Source: Bacteroidota bacterium
Lineage (GTDB): Bacteria; Bacteroidota; Ignavibacteria; Kryptoniales; JAKASW01
Length of the DNA stretch: 64,000 nt
Direction: 5' to 3'
Assembly: GCA_021845665.1 (NCBI GenBank)
Contig: JAJZVO010000009.1
Span: 33,947 to 97,946 of the forward strand
Shown here: positions 19,089 through 28,621 of the stretch, one piece after another
How positions within the stretch are numbered: position 1 is the first letter of the stretch
How the letters are laid out: every line of letters starts with the position of its first letter
The notes under the pieces: model-generated
Told to the model about the DNA's origin: nothing
The model's database searches: none
What the model saw: the letters and a program-made list of their open reading frames with translations, nothing else
Position numbers and translations under genes: made by a program

Positions 19089-20645
19089 CTACTTCCAGTT
19101 TTTAAAGGGGGCCAGGTGCCTGTGAAAGTGCTTAATCAAGAGTTGGTAATGCAGATCCTCGTTCTTCTCAAGGCACTCATAAATCTTCGTCCTGAAGATG
19201 AACCTACCCTTTTCATCCTTCTCTGTGAGCACTCTTCCGTACGTGACATGAAGTGCCTGACGGACGTCCGTCGACTGGAACAGCCCTTCAAGTTCGTCGT
19301 CCCTGTAATCTTTCCCGGCTTTTATCTTCCCCATATCGGCCGTCACATGATAGCTCTTCTTCTCCTGGTCGTACAGACCGACTGAAAAATCGAGTATCTT
19401 TCTGAACAGCGGCGCATCACGCATCGCGACCACCTTCAATGCTTCGAGGTAGCTTGTGCCCGCAGTCTTTACATGGATCAGGGTCTGTTCGAGTGCTCCG
19501 ACAGCTTCGTACACTCGGAATTTGTCGCTGCCTGAGTGGAAACTAATCTTGTAATTACCGAAATACTTCGCGATCGCAACATGTTTTAGATAGTGATCCT
19601 TGAACAACTCGATGTCGCCTTTGTACTCGATTCCTTTTTCGAAATCGCCGACGAAGCGGGGCGCGAGGCTCACGAAACCGACACCCATTCGCTTCAGCTC
19701 ACTGACTATGAAGAAATGCTCGAAAGGCGTGGTCACGGTATCGGTCTCGTCTATCGAGACTTCTATCTCACAGGCATAGTTAGCGTGTTTTGTTTTGAGG
19801 TGAGTGTGTATCCTTCTGATGTTTATGATCGCCGCCATGTATTTCAGACATGCCTCAAGAACTTCCCTTTCGTTTGCCGTTATCGAATGGGCGGAATCGA
19901 GTTGAAAAGTTTTGTTTCTGTAACGATCGACCAGTTTATCCAGAGAGTCCCCGAAATCCTGCCACGGAAGAGCCCGTACCATCTTAGCGAGCTCGTCGGG
20001 ACTAAGTTCCGTGACCCCGTTAACGACATGGTCGCTCGGGTCGATCGTGAACATCGTGAAGCCTGCCTTGATGAGTCTGTCGACATCATCTGTGGTCTTG
20101 AGGTGATCCGCGTCCGCGCCGAAGCCTTCCTTATACCCTTCCTGGAATACCGCCCAAACCGCTGCGTCCATCACATCCTCAGGCGTACGCTGAGTACGGG
20201 TAAGCTCTCGGATCGACTGCTGCGCGAGGATGGGCCTGAAGTTGTATCCCTTCAAAGCACGCAGGTGCCCCGGATTTGCTAGTCCCAGTCGATCGCCGAA
20301 CCCATAGGAATTTGTCAATCCGACGGCCACCGGTCTGGTAAATGGAAAAACGGATTGCAGTTTAGTGGCATTATGATGATTCATTGCGCACTTCTTCACA
20401 ACTATGCTGCTTCCGTTTGTGGATTGGCCGGATTCTTCTCCCTGGAAATCGGGCAGCTGGCCGCCGCTTTTAGCAGGAGCCAGAATATACAGCCATTTGC
20501 CATTTCCCTCTCTGCCGATGAAGAACTTCGCATCTCCAACTACGTTTAAGGAGTCAGGATAAACGACAACACCTTCACCCGCCGCCAAAGCCAGGGATTG
20601 AACACTCGCACTGGTGTCATTCGTTATCACATCTTCAGTTTTCAT
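19089..20645 (-). CDS. uxaE: D-tagaturonate epimerase UxaE
   Basis: 518 residues. It matches the UxaE family known from Thermotoga, which epimerises D-tagaturonate to D-fructuronate and so replaces UxaB/UxaA reactions in galacturonate catabolism. Recognisable stretches are FGFGDRLGLANPGHLRALKG-like text (SYGFGDRLGLANPGHLRALK), GFGADADHLKT, FTIDPSDHV, CEIEVSIDETDTVTTPFEHF and KISFHSGSDKFRVY. His, Asp and Glu in these motifs are the probable metal ligands. It follows exuT by 43 bases. Its partner UxaC is 24 kb away in the same locus; UxuA and UxuB are not in the window. Confidence 0.88.
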   Translation of the reverse strand: MKTEDVITNDTSASVQSLALAAGEGVVVYPDSLNVVGDAKFFIGREGNGKWLYILAPAKSGGQLPDFQGEESGQSTNGSSIVVKKCAMNHHNATKLQSVFPFTRPVAVGLTNSYGFGDRLGLANPGHLRALKGYNFRPILAQQSIRELTRTQRTPEDVMDAAVWAVFQEGYKEGFGADADHLKTTDDVDRLIKAGFTMFTIDPSDHVVNGVTELSPDELAKMVRALPWQDFGDSLDKLVDRYRNKTFQLDSAHSITANEREVLEACLKYMAAIINIRRIHTHLKTKHANYACEIEVSIDETDTVTTPFEHFFIVSELKRMGVGFVSLAPRFVGDFEKGIEYKGDIELFKDHYLKHVAIAKYFGNYKISFHSGSDKFRVYEAVGALEQTLIHVKTAGTSYLEALKVVAMRDAPLFRKILDFSVGLYDQEKKSYHVTADMGKIKAGKDYRDDELEGLFQSTDVRQALHVTYGRVLTEKDEKGRFIFRTKIYECLEKNEDLHYQLLIKHFHRHLAPFKNWK

Positions 20646-20688
20646 TTTATGTCCTCTTGTTGATTTACTTCTAATTTGAACTTCGATC

Positions 20689-22071
20689 CTACAGATCGGT
20701 GACTAGCTTGTGCCGCGGCACAAAAGCCTTCATTATTGCCCATGCGATCAGGTAACTCAACGCGCAAATAATAAACATGATCATATAGGCATGCTGTGGG
20801 TTCCCTTTGAACGCGTCTGTAAGGTATCCGGCGAGAAGCTGTATGATGACCCCGCCGATTCCACCGGCAGTCGTGCCTATACCGGTGACCGAGCCGACTG
20901 CTTTTTTCGGGAACATATCCGAGACGGTCGTGAACAGATTCGCGGACCATGCCTGATGAGCTGTGGTACCGATACAAATCATGGCAACCGCGAGTGTGAC
21001 CGCCAGGGAGCCGAACCGTGCTACGTCGCCGAAATACTGCGTGAAAAGTACCATCAGCGGCAACAGGGCGACGATGAACATCGTGGTCATGCGCGCCCTA
21101 TAGACGGGCATGCCGCGCCTGATGAACGATAATGGGATACTGCCGCCGTAGATGCTCCCGATAATTGAGACACCATAAACAATAAATGACGGGAGTATTA
21201 CCTGACTTTCAGTCATGTGAAATTGCGAGACCAGGTAAGCGGGAAGCCAGAAGAGGTAAAACCACCATATCCCATCCGTCATAAATTTGCCTGCAAAGAA
21301 TGCCCAGGTCTGTCTATACCGGAAGAGCTTAAACCAAGGAAGTTTTCCCGCTTTGCCGTCGGCGGGCTCGTCCTTTTCTCCAGCCTCATCATCGATGTGG
21401 ATGTACTCGCGTTCCGACTCCTTAAGCCGCCTCTGCTTCGCGGGGATTTCGTAGAGCCAGAACCAGAAAATCAGCCACAGGAGTCCTACCGCGCCTGTCA
21501 AAATGAACGCCATTTTCCAGCCGTATCCATCTCCGAAGTAAATAAGGCACCATGGCACAAAGATGGCGCCAAGCATTGCTCCGAAATTTGAACCGGCATT
21601 GAAAATCGCCGTCGCCAGTGCGCGCTCCCGCTTCGGGAACCATTCAGCTACAGTTTTGATCGATGCCGGAAAATTCCCCGACTCACCGACGGCAAAGAGA
21701 CTCCGAATAAGAATGTTCATCGAAAGCAACTCACCGACGAAGGCGTTGGCGATTCCAAAGAAAGACCACGAAACGAGGGAAAGTGCGAGTCCGACCTTCG
21801 TTCCGATCTTATCGATCACCCAACCGCCGAAAACAGTAGCTACGGCGTAGACTCCCGTGAAAAAAGCGGTCAGATAGGAAAAGTCTCCGGTCGTCCAACC
21901 GAACCCTCCCTGAGCCTTGGGCCGGCAGAAAACGACTTCTAGAAAACTGATTACCTCCCGATCCATGTAATTGGCTGTCGTCGCGAAGAATAGCAGCGAT
22001 ACAATTACCCACCGGTATTTGCCTATCTTAGTCTGGGTTGGCAAGCTTACCTGAGACTCAGCTGTAGTCAT
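20689..22071 (-). CDS. exuT: MFS hexuronate transporter, ExuT-like
   Basis: 460 residues, about 12 membrane segments. The start KYRWVIVSLLFFATTANYMDR and RSLFAVGESGNFPASIKTVAEWFPKRERA are typical of the anion:cation symporter group with ExuT (galacturonate and glucuronate uptake). A charged loop between TM6 and TM7 (ESEREYIHIDDEAGEKDEPA) is longer than in E. coli. It sits directly upstream of uxaE and downstream of three GH28/PL9 genes, so saturated galacturonate is the likely substrate, moved across the inner membrane. Confidence 0.9.
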   Translation of the reverse strand: MTTAESQVSLPTQTKIGKYRWVIVSLLFFATTANYMDREVISFLEVVFCRPKAQGGFGWTTGDFSYLTAFFTGVYAVATVFGGWVIDKIGTKVGLALSLVSWSFFGIANAFVGELLSMNILIRSLFAVGESGNFPASIKTVAEWFPKRERALATAIFNAGSNFGAMLGAIFVPWCLIYFGDGYGWKMAFILTGAVGLLWLIFWFWLYEIPAKQRRLKESEREYIHIDDEAGEKDEPADGKAGKLPWFKLFRYRQTWAFFAGKFMTDGIWWFYLFWLPAYLVSQFHMTESQVILPSFIVYGVSIIGSIYGGSIPLSFIRRGMPVYRARMTTMFIVALLPLMVLFTQYFGDVARFGSLAVTLAVAMICIGTTAHQAWSANLFTTVSDMFPKKAVGSVTGIGTTAGGIGGVIIQLLAGYLTDAFKGNPQHAYMIMFIICALSYLIAWAIMKAFVPRHKLVTDL

Positions 22072-22239
22072 GTCTATTTGTCCTCCGGGTGCTCTGGTTC
22101 CGTTATTTGTGGATCATTGTGACTCATGCGCGATGCACGTACCGGAAAGTCGATCCGACAAATGCCGTTCGCTGTCGCGCGGATCATGATCCCTATTGTG
22201 GTCTCTTTCAAATGAAGTTCCTTGGATGACTGCATCGCA

Positions 22240-23799
22240 TTACTTGAGCAGCATCAGCTTTTTCGTACGGATGAATCCTTCCGACTCCAGCCTATAGAAA
22301 TAGACGCCGCTCGCCAATCCGGCTGCATTGAAAGTCACTACATGCTCGCCGGGCGCCTGCACACCATTTACCAGCGTGGAGACAAGTCTTCCGAGGATGT
22401 CGTAAACACGAATAGAGACATGCCCCATCCTGGGTACCGAGTATGATATCGTGGTAGAGGGGTTGAACGGATTCGGATAGTTCTGCTCGAGCTCAAATTG
22501 CGACGGCAATGCCGGTGCCTGTTGCACTGACGTTAGTCTCGAAAAGACTCCGTTCACCTGAAGGATGTAGCCCGGTCCATATGTAGCTGTAGATAACGTG
22601 TTTACTGTATCGACGGCCGCATTCCTTATCGTGAGGCCCGTTGATGCCGTTATCGTGTCGTTCTCAAGCAGCATATTCTTCATCGGAAGCTCGGGTAGTC
22701 CTACCATAACTCCGGCGGTGGGCGATCCCGTAGAGACGACGTGAATTATGCTGATGTCGTGAAAATCAGGTGTCGTTGCGGTAACAGTTTGAGCCGGATC
22801 GGATTCCGATGCAATCTTAGGATAGTAGCCCGAAATCCATATCGGGTTTGCGACGTTTTGCATCGTGAAGTTGCTGTAGACGCAGTGCCTCACATTTCCG
22901 CCGTTCCCGCGGTACGATTTGATGCGGATGCCATTATCTGTGCCGTTGAACGTACAACTATCAACATACATGCTGTCCACGCCCCCCGATGTTTCGCTCC
23001 CTATTGATACACCGTGTCCATGAAGAAAAGTGCAGTCCTTTATCCAGAGCTGCGAACACCCCGCATTCGGGTCGGTGGGATCGAATCTTCCTGATTTCAC
23101 GGCAATATCGTCGTCACCATTGTTTATCAGGCAATGGGCAATATACACTACGTGACATGTTGCGGGATCGATACCGTCCGTGTTCGGCGAATTCGAAGGA
23201 GCAAGAATTGTGTCGTACTCCAGTGTATCGTACCATGAGTTTTCCAGCGAGACGTTGAACATTGGGGAATTTTCAAGAGTCACGCTGTCTATCACGATAT
23301 GGTTTGTATTCCAGAATTCGATCAGGCGCGGTCTCGATATTCCTGTGGCTTTATAAGCAGCCCACCACGGCTGGCCGTTGCCGTCTATCGCACCGCCGCC
23401 GGTGATGGTAATATTCGAATCGTGATCGCAACCGATAAATGCAAAGGGATCGAGCCCGGCGAATGCCGAATCACTCGTCGTTGCGTAAAGCGTTGCGGAG
23501 CTGTCGATCCGCAGAGTGACGTTGCTCTTCATAGTGATCGGCCCCGACAGAAACTTCCCGTCTTTCAGTTCGACGACGCCACCGCCCGCATTGCTGGCGC
23601 TGTCGATTGCCGCCTGGAGCGCTTTCGTGTTGTCGGTAGTGCTGTCACCTACAAAATCGCTGGATGATGCTATGAAAAATTCCCTCTGCGGCGCATTTCT
23701 AGTGTTTACGCCGGCAAATGCCGGATATGAGAATGCTAGTATAGCACCTGCAACAATCGTCATATAAATCTTCATTTCGCGCTTCATGTTCTTCGTCAT
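22240..23799 (-). CDS. Secreted GH28 polygalacturonase with T9SS sorting domain
   Basis: 519 residues: signal peptide 1-29 (MKIYMTIVAGAILAFSYPAFA), right-handed beta-helix GH28 domain ~45-415, and a T9SS C-terminal domain from ~437 (QNYPNPFNPSTT ... ASGVYFYRL). The GH28 catalytic motifs are intact: NTDGID (206-211), GDDD (228-231), GHG (261-263) and RIK (292-294). It should hydrolyse alpha-1,4-galacturonan at or outside the cell surface. Its start overlaps the PL9 stop by four bases (ATGA), so lyase and hydrolase are made together. Confidence 0.93.
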   Translation of the reverse strand: MTKNMKREMKIYMTIVAGAILAFSYPAFAGVNTRNAPQREFFIASSSDFVGDSTTDNTKALQAAIDSASNAGGGVVELKDGKFLSGPITMKSNVTLRIDSSATLYATTSDSAFAGLDPFAFIGCDHDSNITITGGGAIDGNGQPWWAAYKATGISRPRLIEFWNTNHIVIDSVTLENSPMFNVSLENSWYDTLEYDTILAPSNSPNTDGIDPATCHVVYIAHCLINNGDDDIAVKSGRFDPTDPNAGCSQLWIKDCTFLHGHGVSIGSETSGGVDSMYVDSCTFNGTDNGIRIKSYRGNGGNVRHCVYSNFTMQNVANPIWISGYYPKIASESDPAQTVTATTPDFHDISIIHVVSTGSPTAGVMVGLPELPMKNMLLENDTITASTGLTIRNAAVDTVNTLSTATYGPGYILQVNGVFSRLTSVQQAPALPSQFELEQNYPNPFNPSTTISYSVPRMGHVSIRVYDILGRLVSTLVNGVQAPGEHVVTFNAAGLASGVYFYRLESEGFIRTKKLMLLK

Positions 23800-26700
23800 T
23801 TCAAAAGGACCATCTTATGTATCTGTCTTTGTCCGCCGCTCTCAAGCATGCTGAAATAGACACCGGAGGACAGTTCTCCGGCGTTGAACGGCACTGAATA
23901 TATTTTCCCGGGCGTGGCTTCGCCTGCAAACAACGTCGTCACCTGCTGGCCGAGGATATTGTAAATCCTCAGCTCCGAAGGCCCGCTCTTCGCCACAGTA
24001 AATTGTATCGTGGTAGTCGGGTTGAAAGGATTCGGATAATTCTGGTAGAGTTTGAACACTGCCGGTACTTCCCGGCTTGCTTTGACCGGCGTCGCTCCGA
24101 AATTGCCGACGACAAACGTCCCGAGTGTCGGTACATTTCCTTGCGCTACTGTATAAGGCTCCGAAACAAAACTTGTGGTGTAGCTTCCGCTTCCGGCCTC
24201 TAAATACGTAACCGAGTCTTTTTCAAGAAATATCCCCGCGTATGATGTCCTATTATCGGCAAACGCAGTATCTTCCTCGCTTTTCATCCAACCCAGCTTA
24301 AGTGAATAGCTTCCCGCTGCCGACACGGAAGAAGTCACCTTCCATTTGAGGTTGACTCGCGCAGGCTCCTTCGTGCCTCTCCCCGAATCGGCCATGACTG
24401 AAACTCCTATCATATCGCTCCCATTCCCGGCTGAGATCCACACAGGCGCATATCCAGACATGGTTCCGACCGGAAAGATGACCTGATTATTGCCGATGCC
24501 TGGAATTTCAAGCATGCCTCCGGAATCCGTCACAATATAATTGCCCGGTGCACCACCGCCCGTTGTTCCGGCAATAAGATCGTATTTGCCGAGATAAATC
24601 TTGCCGGCAGCTGCGTTCGTCATCCCCGTGACTACAAGAGTCTTCGTCAATGTCAATCTGGTCAAGTTCACTGTCGTCAGCTTGTTCACAGTGTCCGGCA
24701 TCCAATTTCCCGTGACCTGCGGAGTCGTGCCGTTGAACACATAGTTCGCTCTGGAGCTGAAAACTCTTCCCCCCGTTACCTGAATGTTCCCGGCGCTGTC
24801 GAGTCCAGCAGGGCTTCCCATTCCGAGAAGAGAACCGGCATTCAAGTAAAAGTTCTGGCCGCCTCTCAGAGTATCTCCTTGCGGTAGCGACAGTGACCCG
24901 TTCACAACGAAAGATCCGGGACCGCCGATCTTCCACGATTTCCCGGTTTGAGCGAACATCACCGATGCGCCGGCTGAAATCGTATCGTTGATAACCGGCT
25001 GCATCTGGGACGATGACATTGCGAAAGGCGCATGTAAAGTCACGACCCGTGCCGACGATCCCACAAAGTTCAGTGCAAACACGCCTAAGGAGTTTGTCCC
25101 GAATACTACCGTGCTGTCTATTGTCAGGCTTCCTGTCAGGTTAATTATGCCTGTTTCAGTCGTTGAAGTCGAACTGGTGCTGCTGCCAGCTTGCAGCTTC
25201 GCTCCGTTAACAAAATGCAGATTGCCTGCAATATTGAAAACACCGAGGCGGTGCGTATTGCTCGCGCTGGAGAAAGGTCCCATGCGCGCCGTTCCCGATG
25301 ACGTCGATGAATCGCCTACGGTCGCGTTACCCGCAATGTTCCATATTCCGGTGAGATCGTTCCCCCCGTCCACGCATGCCCATTGTCCTGAAATGACGGA
25401 CACATTTCCCTTCACCGTCTGAGTAAGGCTCCTGTTAACGCTCGCATTCGTTGCGCGGAAGTTGCTGCTTGCACCTCCCGTGTTAACGATCAGGTTCCCG
25501 TTGATGGTTAGATTCGCGCCGCATGTCGTTCCACTCTTCAGCACAATCACATTGCCGAATGTAGAATCGTAACCGGGAGAACCGAGTGTACTGCCCGCGT
25601 TGCTGGTGTGGACATAGTTCCCTTCCACACTAATATCGTACGAACTCGCAACCGGGAAAGAAGGCACTTTTGAATTGCTGTTGTAATACCAGGCGTTGGG
25701 TAGGAGAGAGAGCATTCCTTTAACGATCACCGGACCCAAATCGTTGAGCTTTCCCGTAGATAGGATGTTCAGGTCGCCGCAACGCGCAGTATCTCCCGTT
25801 GAAATTGCCACAGAGTCGCCGGCCAGGATGACGACGTAGTCTGAAGTGTCCGGGACGACGCCGCCGGCCCATGTGGCTGTGCTGTTCCAATCTCCGCCGC
25901 CGGTCCCGTTGGTAGAGAGGACTACAGGACCTGTACCGCTTTCGAATGCGCCGACGTCCGGAGCTTTTCCGGTGAAAAGAAATCCGACATCAATGCCGGC
26001 ATCGATTAGCGCACTTCCTGGCGCAAGCCTGAATAGCGTTGTAGATGGGAGAGAACCGTCAGCTAACCTTGGAAGGCGTGCGAGTGATGTGTCGAGGCTC
26101 AAAAAATCTCCGGCAGTAACGTTGTGCGCCTGCCAGCTGTTCGAATCCTGCACCGCACCGGCAACAATTCTCGCATCGCCCTGGACCGCATCAAAAGAAA
26201 GATCATTCATTAAAGTGTCGACCCCAACCTTCGGAGTCTCCGGGAAAGAAAAGTTGTAAGTCCCGTTTCTGTAGGCCGTACAATTGTACAGGACGATACC
26301 TGCCATGTTGTTGTTCTGATCGAATCCCTTGACGGTGTTATCAAACGAGACGCAGTTAGTTACGATGTGAGGGCCGACTGAATCCGCACCGCCAAGTTTG
26401 AACCCGTTGCCATTCCCGGTAAAGCCAGAGATATTCCAAAGGTTGTAGCCATTGTGGAAAGCCCAGCAGCTGTCGAAGACCACACGGTTAGGCGTGCCAT
26501 AACAGTCGTAACCGTCGTCCGCATTGTCGTACACGCGGCATCCACGAAGCACATTTCCAGGACCGCCGTTGAGCTTTACATCGATTCCATCGGCGTTTTG
26601 TCCGCCGGTGGCAGGATCGTTATTGTCGAACGCATCGCAATTATGGATGTAATTATAGCTCCCTCCGTTGCTTACCTGAATGCCGGTATCCTTGCAGTAT

Positions 26701-27182
26701 GACACGCTGCAGTTCTCGACGATATTGTGCGATCCCGAAATAAAAATTCCGTTGTCGCCCGCGTTCCTGATCGTAAGCCCCTTCAAATACCAGTAGTTCC
26801 TCTTAAGCTCGATTCCCCGCGAGGAAGAGGAATAACTCTCACCGGAAAAATCGAGTATCGGCTTTTCCTCAGGGTAGGCCCACAGCTTAATGTAGTTGCC
26901 AGCCGCTCCGCTGGCGCCAGCTCCAAGAGTTGCGTTCAACAAATAGGTGCCGCCTCTCAAATATATCGTCGTGCCCACGGATGCAACAGTCATCGCCTTA
27001 GCGATGGTCTGATACGGCAAACTGATCGTACCAGGGTTGGAATCGCTGCCGTCAGGTGATACATAAACCGCGGTCTGTGCGGCAGCTGACGCAGATGCAA
27101 GAAAGAGCAGAACTATAGCATGCATTAGTTTAGACATAGCATACCTGACGACAGAATCCCCTGACATTGCGGAATCATTCAT
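23796..27182 (-). CDS. PL9 pectate lyase with long repeat extension and T9SS sorting domain
   Basis: 1128 residues. After a signal peptide (ending near ASAAAQ, residue 36) a PL9 beta-helix spans ~37-415. Calcium ligands D198, D222, D223, D226 (NADGID, NADDGYD) and the catalytic K262 (NGNGFKLGG) have the same spacing, as I recall it, as in Dickeya Pel9A. From ~425 (TNGTGGGDWNSTATWAGG) to ~1040 runs a repeat module related to the stand-alone proteins at 30430 and 32444. A T9SS domain (QNYPNPFNPTT) ends it. It cleaves polygalacturonate by beta-elimination. Four-base overlaps join it to both GH28 neighbours. Confidence 0.93.
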   Translation of the reverse strand: MNDSAMSGDSVVRYAMSKLMHAIVLLFLASASAAAQTAVYVSPDGSDSNPGTISLPYQTIAKAMTVASVGTTIYLRGGTYLLNATLGAGASGAAGNYIKLWAYPEEKPILDFSGESYSSSSRGIELKRNYWYLKGLTIRNAGDNGIFISGSHNIVENCSVSYCKDTGIQVSNGGSYNYIHNCDAFDNNDPATGGQNADGIDVKLNGGPGNVLRGCRVYDNADDGYDCYGTPNRVVFDSCWAFHNGYNLWNISGFTGNGNGFKLGGADSVGPHIVTNCVSFDNTVKGFDQNNNMAGIVLYNCTAYRNGTYNFSFPETPKVGVDTLMNDLSFDAVQGDARIVAGAVQDSNSWQAHNVTAGDFLSLDTSLARLPRLADGSLPSTTLFRLAPGSALIDAGIDVGFLFTGKAPDVGAFESGTGPVVLSTNGTGGGDWNSTATWAGGVVPDTSDYVVILAGDSVAISTGDTARCGDLNILSTGKLNDLGPVIVKGMLSLLPNAWYYNSNSKVPSFPVASSYDISVEGNYVHTSNAGSTLGSPGYDSTFGNVIVLKSGTTCGANLTINGNLIVNTGGASSNFRATNASVNRSLTQTVKGNVSVISGQWACVDGGNDLTGIWNIAGNATVGDSSTSSGTARMGPFSSASNTHRLGVFNIAGNLHFVNGAKLQAGSSTSSTSTTETGIINLTGSLTIDSTVVFGTNSLGVFALNFVGSSARVVTLHAPFAMSSSQMQPVINDTISAGASVMFAQTGKSWKIGGPGSFVVNGSLSLPQGDTLRGGQNFYLNAGSLLGMGSPAGLDSAGNIQVTGGRVFSSRANYVFNGTTPQVTGNWMPDTVNKLTTVNLTRLTLTKTLVVTGMTNAAAGKIYLGKYDLIAGTTGGGAPGNYIVTDSGGMLEIPGIGNNQVIFPVGTMSGYAPVWISAGNGSDMIGVSVMADSGRGTKEPARVNLKWKVTSSVSAAGSYSLKLGWMKSEEDTAFADNRTSYAGIFLEKDSVTYLEAGSGSYTTSFVSEPYTVAQGNVPTLGTFVVGNFGATPVKASREVPAVFKLYQNYPNPFNPTTTIQFTVAKSGPSELRIYNILGQQVTTLFAGEATPGKIYSVPFNAGELSSGVYFSMLESGGQRQIHKMVLLK

Positions 27183-28603
27183 TTCATTGGTTTCCCATTT
27201 ATTGTGACATTTCTGAACTTAAGCCCGGTTGCGTAGCTAACGTTGTTCCCCTTCTTCACACCGTCCAGCTTGCAGTCATTAAGAACGATATTCTGTATCT
27301 TGGACTGCGGCAGCCCGGTCAGGAACAGCCCATACTCGCTCTTCTGAGAAGTCAGGTTATCGACGAAGACGTTCCTGACCACAGGATAATAACTGTACCC
27401 CTTTGCTTCAGGTGGATCATAATTCAGATTGACCCTGAGGATCGAGACCTTTACCTGCCCCACTTTGATATTTCTGGCATAAATATTCTGAATGACGCCG
27501 CCTCTCTTTTTGTTCGACTTCAGTCGCAAGGCCTGGTCGAGGTCCGGACTACTCATGTTGCAATTCTCGATGAATATATCTTCAGCCCCGCCCGTGATTT
27601 CGCTTCCTATCGAGACCCCGCCGTGGCCGTCTCTCATCGTGCAGTCGCGTATTATCATGTCCTTCGCCGGGACATCGACTCTGCGCCCGTCGTTATTCCT
27701 TCCCGATTTGATGGCGATGCAATCGTCACCGGTGTTGAAAACGCAGTGCTGAACCACGACATCGGTGCAAGACTCAGGATCGCAACCGTCAGTGTTCGGG
27801 CCGCTGGCGTTTGTTTCAACTCCGTCGATCGTGACGTTCGTGCAAAGCACGGGATGAAGGAACCAGAACGGTGAGTTTTCCAGATGGACATCCTTTATCA
27901 GGACATTCTTACACCTGTAGAATTCGACAAATGTCGGGCGAAGATAGTGACCGGGTCCGAACACCCTGTCTTTCAGCGGGGCCTTTTCGTCGTTGTACTT
28001 TTCCAGAAGCGGCCAGCTGTTCGGCTCGTTGCTAAGTTTCTTCCATGGCCACCAGTGCTGGCCGTCGGCCTGCCCATCAAGCAATCCCTTTCCAGTCAGT
28101 GCAATGTTTTCCCGGCCGTAGGCGTAAATGAGCGGCGAGTAATTCATCAACGTGATTCCCTGCCACCTGGCATGCACGAGTGGAAGATAGTCCTGAGGGT
28201 TCGTGCTGAACCTGACAACCGCGCCTTCCGAAATGTGTAGGTCCACATTGTTCTTCAGATGAATCGCCCCGGTGAGGAATACCCCTTTGGGGACGATCAC
28301 GTGGCCGCCTCCGGCCTTGCTGCACGCGTCGATCGCTTTAGCGAATGCTTCGGTGCAGAGAATCTTACCGCCGGAGACTGCGCCGTAGTCGGTGACAACA
28401 TAATTCCGGTCGGATAATTTCGGCGGGACAATTCGTTTGAGAATTTGTGGCGCAAGGTTCCAACCGCGAGCCGCCTCCTCTCTGTTGCCCGCAGATGCGG
28501 GTCTGCTTCCTAGCGAGATCATAATGACGGCAAGCAGGAATGATATTGCGGCAACAAAAGATTTCCTACCATTCCCATTTGAAATATCTTTCTGAAAAGT
28601 CAT
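27179..28603 (-). CDS. GH28 polygalacturonase without sorting domain
   Basis: 474 residues with an N-terminal signal segment (FVAAISFLLAVIMISLGSRPASA) and a full GH28 helix. Motifs NTDGCD (270-275), GDDC (292-295), GHGG (326-329) and RLK (360-362) are complete. There is no T9SS tail, so it is predicted periplasmic, where it would shorten imported oligogalacturonides, probably from the end. It starts 18 bases after the previous stop and ends in an ATGA overlap with the PL9 gene. Confidence 0.92.
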   Translation of the reverse strand: MTFQKDISNGNGRKSFVAAISFLLAVIMISLGSRPASAGNREEAARGWNLAPQILKRIVPPKLSDRNYVVTDYGAVSGGKILCTEAFAKAIDACSKAGGGHVIVPKGVFLTGAIHLKNNVDLHISEGAVVRFSTNPQDYLPLVHARWQGITLMNYSPLIYAYGRENIALTGKGLLDGQADGQHWWPWKKLSNEPNSWPLLEKYNDEKAPLKDRVFGPGHYLRPTFVEFYRCKNVLIKDVHLENSPFWFLHPVLCTNVTIDGVETNASGPNTDGCDPESCTDVVVQHCVFNTGDDCIAIKSGRNNDGRRVDVPAKDMIIRDCTMRDGHGGVSIGSEITGGAEDIFIENCNMSSPDLDQALRLKSNKKRGGVIQNIYARNIKVGQVKVSILRVNLNYDPPEAKGYSYYPVVRNVFVDNLTSQKSEYGLFLTGLPQSKIQNIVLNDCKLDGVKKGNNVSYATGLKFRNVTINGKPMK

Positions 28604-28621
28604 CGTCTGTCCCTTTGACTG

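Noticed and set aside
22181..22192. 12-bp palindrome GGATCATGATCC between exuT and GH28
   Set aside because: A lone short palindrome without promoter context or recurrence elsewhere in the window; not enough to call a site.
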